From the NCBI RefSeq assembly GCF_001458435.1, contig NZ_CYSF01000009.1, positions 124,001-188,000 on the forward strand: DNA of 64,000 nucleotides. The letters run 5' to 3'. Numbering within the stretch: position 1 is the first letter of the stretch; every line of letters starts with the position of its first letter. Below are positions 59,200 through 64,000 of this stretch, piece by piece. This DNA comes from Thalassovita mediterranea. Its GTDB lineage: Bacteria > Pseudomonadota > Alphaproteobacteria > Rhodobacterales > Rhodobacteraceae. Both the position numbers and the translations under genes were made by a program. The notes below the pieces were generated by a model that saw nothing but the letters and a program-made list of their open reading frames with translations, was not told the DNA's origin and made no database searches.

Positions 59200-59233
59200 A
59201 AAAGCACAAACCGCCCAAGGGGAACATGGGCGG
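59200..59233 (-). terminator. Possible terminator or attenuator before bamA
   Basis: On the minus strand CCGCCC-11 bases-GGGCGG is followed by TTTGTGCTTTT. It lies between the 41-residue peptide gene and bamA, so it could partly separate bamA from the upstream rseP transcript. Confidence 0.55.
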
Positions 59234-59309
59234 CGCTTTGCTAATGTTTCCAAGGCATCGTCGCAGATACGCCGCATACATACGCAGCGCAATGTCTGCG
59301 ACTGAGGGT

Positions 59310-59435
59310 TTAGGGCGTGCTGAATACGACCGTCAGCGCCAGCGTCAACGCGATGGTGCCGACCATCAGGATACGATCCCAGTTCAGTTCCAACAGCAGG
59401 CTCAGGCCGTTGTAGCTTTGTTGAATGATGTGCAT
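59310..59435 (-). CDS. Small membrane protein, 41 residues
   Basis: A 41-codon ORF starting MHIIQQSYNGLSLLL. AAAGGAG lies about 7 bases before the ATG, one of the strongest ribosome binding sites in the window. The C-terminal half (about 22-39, ILMVGTIALTLALTVVF) is a single membrane helix ending STP. I do not recognise a named family. It sits between rseP and bamA on the same strand, which suggests, without proof, a role at the envelope. A longer in-frame start at 59513 lacks comparable support. Confidence 0.65.
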   Translation of the reverse strand: MHIIQQSYNGLSLLLELNWDRILMVGTIALTLALTVVFSTP

Positions 59436-59575
59436 GCCAGTCTCCTTTGCGAAGGCGGAAAGGGATTGGACCGCGTGGTCCCCGACAACGTGGATAGACC
59501 GCCAATAAGGCAAAAAAGGGGCACAATCGCGCCCCTTTTGTTAAGATTTTAGCGATCAGAGCCCAATCGGCTACA

Positions 59576-60919
59576 TCACGGACAGAAGAAATCGTTGAAC
59601 AACGCAAATGCCGTCAGCGACAGGATCACCGTCAGACCTAGCGTCATCAAGAACTGCAATGCGCGCTCGCTAGGCTTGCGCCCTGTTACGGCCTCGTAGG
59701 CGTAAAACGTCAGGTGGCCACCATCCAAAACCGGGATCGGGAACAGGTTCAGCAACCCAACGGCAGTGGACAGAACACCAATAAAATAGATGAAGTTCTC
59801 AAACCCCTGCCGCGCCATTGCGCCACTGACCTGCGCAATACCCAGCGGGCCGGACATGTTGCACGAACTGATCGCACCCGACACCATATGATACAGACCC
59901 GAAAAAGAGCCAGTGATGATGCTGGTGGTCATGTTTACGCCTGCTTCGATCCCTTGCAATGGGGACAACTGCTCCGTGGCGGGGCGGAACAACATTCCAC
60001 CCACGATGCCGATGCGCCAGTTGGTTTCATACCCACCGCCCGGCTGAGGTTCATCCACGCGCTTGGCCGACAGGGTCACATCCAGAACTTCGCCATCACG
60101 CCATACAGTCAGCGCCAGCGGCGCCCCTTCGGCCGCTAGAACAGCCTGCTGCAGTTGGCGGAACGCAAGGATTTCTTTGCCTTCGACATGGGTTATCACA
60201 TCGCCTTGCTGCATGCCGCTTTCATAGGCCGCCGATTGCGGTGCCAGCTGCACAACAACAGCCGGCATCGGGTGGGCCGTGCTGACAGTGGTTTCTACCC
60301 CACCCCGACGCAGCAGATAATCGACGTTGGATTCAACAGGCAGTTGGCGCAGCAACTCATCAAAGGTCAGCGCATCCCCCGGCCCCGGCACCTTGATCCC
60401 ACCGATTTCCAGCACTTCGTCACCAGGACGCAGATCAACTGCGTAGGGCACGGTGTTTACCGAGCCGACTGTCAGGGGCTGGCGGGGGGTGCCGTTCAAA
60501 GTGGCGATCGCCGCAAAGATGGCAATCGACATGATAAAGTTAAAAATAGGCCCAGCGGAAACCGTTGCCGCACGTGCCCACAATGGGGCGCCAGCCATGG
60601 TATTGCGCGCAGGCGGTGTGGCGTCTGGGTCCCCTTCGGACCCGACAGAGGCCGCGTTGGCGTCGCCCACAAATTTCACATAGCCGCCGAAGGGCAGAGC
60701 AGCCAGTTGCCAACGGGTGCCACGCTTGTCCACGCGTGAAAAGATCACCGGCCCGAAACCCAGCGAAAACACCTCGGCCTCAATCCCCGACCAACGGCCG
60801 ACGATGTAGTGGCCATATTCATGCACGGCAACGATGATGGACAAAGCCACCACGAAGGCCACGAAGGTCGTCAGCGAACCGCCCAATGCGGAAAACAAGG
60901 AAAGACTGTCCAAGTTCAT
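59576..60919 (-). CDS. rseP: Site-2 intramembrane metalloprotease RseP
   Basis: A 447-residue inner-membrane M50 protease. The zinc site VHEYGHYIVGRW (His33, Glu34, His37) lies in TM1. PDZ domains occupy about 130-310 (AAYESGMQQGDVITHVEGKEI). The second active-site motif NLFPIPVLDGGHLTFY (about 392-407) supplies the Asp. It normally cleaves membrane-bound anti-sigma factors during envelope stress. It follows dxr with a 22-base gap. Confidence 0.96.
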   Translation of the reverse strand: MNLDSLSLFSALGGSLTTFVAFVVALSIIVAVHEYGHYIVGRWSGIEAEVFSLGFGPVIFSRVDKRGTRWQLAALPFGGYVKFVGDANAASVGSEGDPDATPPARNTMAGAPLWARAATVSAGPIFNFIMSIAIFAAIATLNGTPRQPLTVGSVNTVPYAVDLRPGDEVLEIGGIKVPGPGDALTFDELLRQLPVESNVDYLLRRGGVETTVSTAHPMPAVVVQLAPQSAAYESGMQQGDVITHVEGKEILAFRQLQQAVLAAEGAPLALTVWRDGEVLDVTLSAKRVDEPQPGGGYETNWRIGIVGGMLFRPATEQLSPLQGIEAGVNMTTSIITGSFSGLYHMVSGAISSCNMSGPLGIAQVSGAMARQGFENFIYFIGVLSTAVGLLNLFPIPVLDGGHLTFYAYEAVTGRKPSERALQFLMTLGLTVILSLTAFALFNDFFCP

Positions 60920-60941
60920 ACCTCTTGATTAACGCGCAATG

Positions 60942-62111
60942 CTACGCGCGCTGCTTCAGCAGCGTGTCTGCCTGTTCTCTTGCCAGATGGTCTATGGTGG
61001 CCACATTGGCAAGGGTCACCGGCTGCATCAGGTCCGCTGCACCGGCAGAAAGTTTGTCCAGCACATCCTCAACCATGCGCGCCATATCCAGAAAGCCCAA
61101 AGATCCGGCAATGAAATGATCCAGCGCCCGTTCCTTGGCCGCGTTGAACGCCGCGCCATAAAGGCCGCCCTTCTCCATCACCTCATAGGCCAACCGCAGC
61201 GCTGGATAGCGCTGCATGTCGGGCGCACGGAAGGTCAGTTGCCCGATCGCCACCAGATCCAGACGGGCCACCGGCAGTTCGCGCCGTTCAGGCCAGTGCA
61301 GTGCGTAGCCGATGGCATGGCGCATATCGGGCGCCCCCACATGGGCCATCAGAGCCCCGTCGTTGAACCCGACAAGGGCGTGCACCATGCTTTCGGGATG
61401 CACCACGACCTCGATCTGGTCAGGGCGCACGCCGAAGTATTCTTTGGTTTCAATGACCTCTAGCGCCTTGTTGAACATGGACGCGCTGTCGATGGTGATG
61501 CGCTGGCCCATGTCCCAGTTCGGGTGGCTCGACGCCTCGGCCAAGGTCGCGGTCGCCAGCTTTTCCAGCGGCCAATCGCGGAAGGCCCCGCCGGAGGCTG
61601 TGATGATGATGCGCTCAACCGCTGCCATATCCTCACCCACCAAACCTTGGAAGATGGCGGAGTGTTCGCTGTCCACCGGCAAAACGCGGGCATTGTGCGC
61701 CTTGGCCGTGGCCATCAGCAAGGGACCTGCTGCGACCAGCGATTCCTTATTGGCCAGCGCAAGTGTTGCGCCCTGTTCCAGCGCCTTTAGCCCCGGTTCC
61801 AGGCCGGCGGCGCCGACGATGGCGGACATCACCCAATCTGCGGGGCGGCTTGCCGCCTCGGTCAACGCAGTCTTACCAGCCGCGGCCTCAATCCCTGATC
61901 CATCCAGCGCTTCGCGCAGGTCGGGCAGCAGTTCTGGATAGGCAGTGACGGCAACATCCGCGTTCAGACGTTTGGCGTCATGGGCCAGCTGCACGATATT
62001 GCGCCCCCCGCTGAGGGCGACGACGTCATACCCGTCAGGATCACGCGCGATCAGATCAATGGTGTTTTGCCCGATGGAGCCTGTGGCGCCGAATATGGAA
62101 ACCTTTCTCAT
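60942..62111 (-). CDS. dxr: 1-deoxy-D-xylulose-5-phosphate reductoisomerase
   Basis: A 389-residue NADPH-dependent enzyme making MEP, the committed step of the non-mevalonate isoprenoid pathway. VSIFGATGSIGQNTIDLI binds NADPH; PVDSEHSAIFQGL and TASGGAFRDWP supply metal and substrate contacts; HPNWDMGQRITIDSASMFNK is diagnostic. It overlaps cdsA by 4 bases. Together with uppS it feeds undecaprenyl carrier lipid synthesis. Confidence 0.97.
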   Translation of the reverse strand: MRKVSIFGATGSIGQNTIDLIARDPDGYDVVALSGGRNIVQLAHDAKRLNADVAVTAYPELLPDLREALDGSGIEAAAGKTALTEAASRPADWVMSAIVGAAGLEPGLKALEQGATLALANKESLVAAGPLLMATAKAHNARVLPVDSEHSAIFQGLVGEDMAAVERIIITASGGAFRDWPLEKLATATLAEASSHPNWDMGQRITIDSASMFNKALEVIETKEYFGVRPDQIEVVVHPESMVHALVGFNDGALMAHVGAPDMRHAIGYALHWPERRELPVARLDLVAIGQLTFRAPDMQRYPALRLAYEVMEKGGLYGAAFNAAKERALDHFIAGSLGFLDMARMVEDVLDKLSAGAADLMQPVTLANVATIDHLAREQADTLLKQRA

Positions 62112-62902
62112 CCCACCCCCGGCAGAATTTGCAGCAGATGACCAGCAACCAGCACCAAGAGAAGCGCGCCCAGCATGCCGTCGAAACGATCCAGAAAACC
62201 GCCGTGGCCGGGGATCAGGTTCGAACTGTCTTTGATGCCGAACCGACGTTTGATCGCGCTTTCGGCGATGTCACCCATTTGCGCGGCAAAAGCGGTGATA
62301 ACGGACAGAACGATTAGCCCCAGACCCGCCGGACTGTTCATCGCAAACAGCGCACCGATGATGCCTGCGCCAACCCAGCCAGCGATGGTGCCGGACCACG
62401 TTTTCTTGGGGCTGACCTTGGGCCAGAACTTCGGCCCACCCAGCAGGCGACCTGCGAAGTATCCGGCGATATCGCTCATCACCACAACAGACACCAGCCA
62501 GCCCAGCCAGAACAACCCATGTCCGCCCATGATGACCAAGGCGCTATAGCTGCCCAAGAGCACAACCGCGCCATAGGCCATCCAGATGCCAGCGCTACCC
62601 GTTGCGACCATCGAGGCCCCCACCAGCAAGGGCGCCGCCAGCATCGGCAGGTGCACGATCACCGGCAGATAGGACAGCGCAGCCATCACCACAGCGCTCA
62701 GCACCCCTAGTTGCACCGGCGCACCGGGCTGTTTTGGCCCCAGAATGCGCACCAATTCCCAGATCATCAGACCCGCCACAGCAGCAACCAGCAGCACAAA
62801 GGCCACGCCGCCCTGCCACAGCGCCGCAGCGCCCACGGCAACCATGACCAGCGCCGACAACAGGCGCGGCCCCAGGTCGGTCCATTTCGATTTTATGCTC
62901 AT
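62108..62902 (-). CDS. cdsA: Phosphatidate cytidylyltransferase
   Basis: A 264-residue polytopic membrane enzyme that converts phosphatidic acid and CTP to CDP-diacylglycerol. The C-terminal signature runs from VMSDIAGYFAGRLLGGPKFWPKVSPKKTWSG to KRRFGIKDSSNLIPGHGGFLDRFDG, with the conserved Asp/Lys residues. Several hydrophobic helices precede it. It overlaps uppS and dxr by 4 bases each. Confidence 0.95.
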   Translation of the reverse strand: MSIKSKWTDLGPRLLSALVMVAVGAAALWQGGVAFVLLVAAVAGLMIWELVRILGPKQPGAPVQLGVLSAVVMAALSYLPVIVHLPMLAAPLLVGASMVATGSAGIWMAYGAVVLLGSYSALVIMGGHGLFWLGWLVSVVVMSDIAGYFAGRLLGGPKFWPKVSPKKTWSGTIAGWVGAGIIGALFAMNSPAGLGLIVLSVITAFAAQMGDIAESAIKRRFGIKDSSNLIPGHGGFLDRFDGMLGALLLVLVAGHLLQILPGVG

Positions 62903-63639
62903 GTCTTTACAGCACCAAAGCGCCGGTCACGTCCGGCGTAGCTTTTGACCAGCTTGGTAAAGATTTCATCGGTGAAATCCGGCCACAGCGTGTCAATGAA
63001 TTCGTATTCCGCATAGGCAGATTGCCAAAGCAAAAAGTTGGAAATCCGTGCTTCGCCACTGGTGCGGATCACCAGATCGGGATCAGGCAACACGCAGGTA
63101 TCCAGATACTTGGGCAGGGTTTCCTCGCCCACATCAGCTGGGTCCAGTCGACCATCCGCGACGTCCTGCGCCAGACGTTTGGTGGCGCGCGCCACCTCAT
63201 CGCGACCGCCATAGTTCAGCGCGATAGTCAGGTTCACCCGCGTATTGCCGGCTGTATAGTCTTCCAACTCGTCCATCAGCTTGACCAGCTTGGCATCCAG
63301 CCGCACCCGATCCCCGATGAACCGTACCCGCACGCCTTCGTCATGCAGGGCGCGGGTTTCTTTCTTGATGTAGCGGCGGAACAGGCTCATCAAACCGGAT
63401 ACTTCGGTTTGTGTGCGTTTCCAGTTCTCGGTCGAGAAGGCGAAAATCGTCACACATTTCACCCCGAGGTCAGGGCATGCTTCGACGATTTCGCGAACAC
63501 GGCGCGCGCCAGCGCGGTGACCAAATAGACGTGGTCTGCCGCGCGATTGCGCCCAGCGCCCGTTGCCATCCATGATGATGGCAACATGTTGAGGACCTTT
63601 GCGGTCAGTTGCCTGCGCCGTGTCGCTGTTTTTTGACAT
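62899..63639 (-). CDS. uppS: Undecaprenyl diphosphate synthase (isoprenyl transferase)
   Basis: A 246-residue cis-prenyltransferase extending farnesyl diphosphate to the carrier lipid of peptidoglycan and lipopolysaccharide synthesis. HVAIIMDGNGRWAQSRGRPR contains the catalytic Asp, and FAFSTENWKR, LNYGGRDE and PDLVIRTSGEARISNFLLWQSAYAEYEF are the remaining conserved regions. The start at 63639 (MSKNSDTAQ) is chosen over a longer ORF that reaches into the frr 3' end. It overlaps cdsA by 4 bases. Confidence 0.96.
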   Translation of the reverse strand: MSKNSDTAQATDRKGPQHVAIIMDGNGRWAQSRGRPRLFGHRAGARRVREIVEACPDLGVKCVTIFAFSTENWKRTQTEVSGLMSLFRRYIKKETRALHDEGVRVRFIGDRVRLDAKLVKLMDELEDYTAGNTRVNLTIALNYGGRDEVARATKRLAQDVADGRLDPADVGEETLPKYLDTCVLPDPDLVIRTSGEARISNFLLWQSAYAEYEFIDTLWPDFTDEIFTKLVKSYAGRDRRFGAVKT

Positions 63640-63652
63640 CGTGCTGATCCGA

Positions 63653-64000
63653 TCAGACCTGCATGATTTCGGCTTGTTTGGTTTCAAGCGCTTTGTCGAC
63701 GTTGCCGATGAAGGTGTTGGTCAGATCCTGAACCTCGGTTTCCCAGAGTTTCTGGTCGTCCTCGGACATGCCGTCGTTTTTGGCCTTCTTGATCTGATCC
63801 ATACCGTCGCGGCGTACGTTGCGGATCGCAACACGGGCGCTTTCGGCGTATTGGGCAGCAACGCGGCCCAGATCGCGGCGGCGCTCTTCGTTCAGCTCAG
63901 GGATTGGCAGCATGATGATGGTGCCGTTCAGCTGTGGGTTGATGCCCAGGCCGGAGTTACGGATCGCTTTTTCAACGGCGCCCACCATGGATTTATCCCA
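63653..64000 (-). CDS. frr: Ribosome recycling factor (5' end beyond window)
   Basis: The C-terminal 115 residues are visible; the gene continues past the right edge. [57 protein letters not shown] and the final helix ending AEIMQV are characteristic of RRF, which with EF-G splits post-termination ribosomes. It lies 13 bases before uppS in the same direction, the usual order in many bacteria. Confidence 0.96.
   Translation of the reverse strand, partial: WDKSMVGAVEKAIRNSGLGINPQLNGTIIMLPIPELNEERRRDLGRVAAQYAESARVAIRNVRRDGMDQIKKAKNDGMSEDDQKLWETEVQDLTNTFIGNVDKALETKQAEIMQV

Overview
The window reads as an ordinary chromosomal stretch of a marine alphaproteobacterium, most likely a Rhodobacterales/Roseobacter-group member. 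The reasons are the high and even GC content, the frr-uppS-cdsA-dxr-rseP-bamA envelope cluster, a monomeric NADP isocitrate dehydrogenase, a lectin-Hint protein, a dimethylglycine-dehydrogenase-type flavoprotein and a DmdB-like acyl-CoA ligase. I see no phage, insertion sequence, CRISPR array or recognisable defence island. Two tRNA genes are present (Gln-TTG on the plus strand, a CAT-anticodon tRNA on the minus strand).

Layout. 1-3036 (minus): a two-component pair, made of a LuxR-type regulator with one degenerate and one intact receiver, followed by a hybrid histidine kinase that runs off the left edge. 3302-10366 (plus): a Tad/Flp pilus locus in two blocks, cpaF-tadB-tadC and then flp-cpaA-cpaB-cpaE. 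No secretin, TadD or minor pilins lie in the window, and the prepilin peptidase lacks its second catalytic aspartate. 10551-23065: metabolic and housekeeping genes (DUF938 methyltransferase, AhpD-like protein, M24 peptidase, glutaredoxin-like protein, DMGDH-like flavoprotein, panC-panB, pirin, nitroreductase, LysR regulator, 2-hydroxyacid dehydrogenase, SH3 protein). 23462-35771: tRNA-Gln, acnB, a Cys-tailed XRE regulator, the lectin-Hint protein, icd, two tandem near-duplicate chemoreceptors and the CAT tRNA. 36081-45260: DmdB-like ligase, a 42-codon ORF, a TfoX C-terminal-domain gene with an apparent frameshift, a YcaQ-like DNA glycosylase, an SDR, ndk, a Bcr/CflA transporter, an ABC-F ATPase and a MarC protein. 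45385-52611: gyrA, M32 carboxypeptidase, ctaA, a TrmJ-like methyltransferase and a ThiE-like protein. 52673-64000 (minus): lpxB-lpxI-lpxA-fabZ-skp-bamA-(41-aa membrane peptide)-rseP-dxr-cdsA-uppS-frr, transcribed from the right-hand edge leftward.

How the genes work together. The right-hand block joins ribosome recycling, isoprenoid and undecaprenyl lipid synthesis, phospholipid precursor synthesis, outer-membrane protein assembly and lipid A synthesis, with many overlapping stop/start codons. The left-hand block builds an adhesive pilus and is transcribed away from the two-component pair, which may or may not control it. AcnB and monomeric Icd are consecutive TCA-cycle steps but are separate transcription units with unrelated genes between them.

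The most unusual points are the degenerate CpaA active site, the homopolymer frameshift in the TfoX-like gene whose restored stop shares a CTAG with the convergent gene, the lectin-Hint fusion, the nearly identical tandem chemoreceptor signalling modules, two small proteins with strong ribosome binding sites, and several long perfect palindromes between genes. Start codons were moved inward from the longest ORF wherever a Shine-Dalgarno sequence and the family N-terminus supported it. All calls come from reading the sequence; no database search was run.
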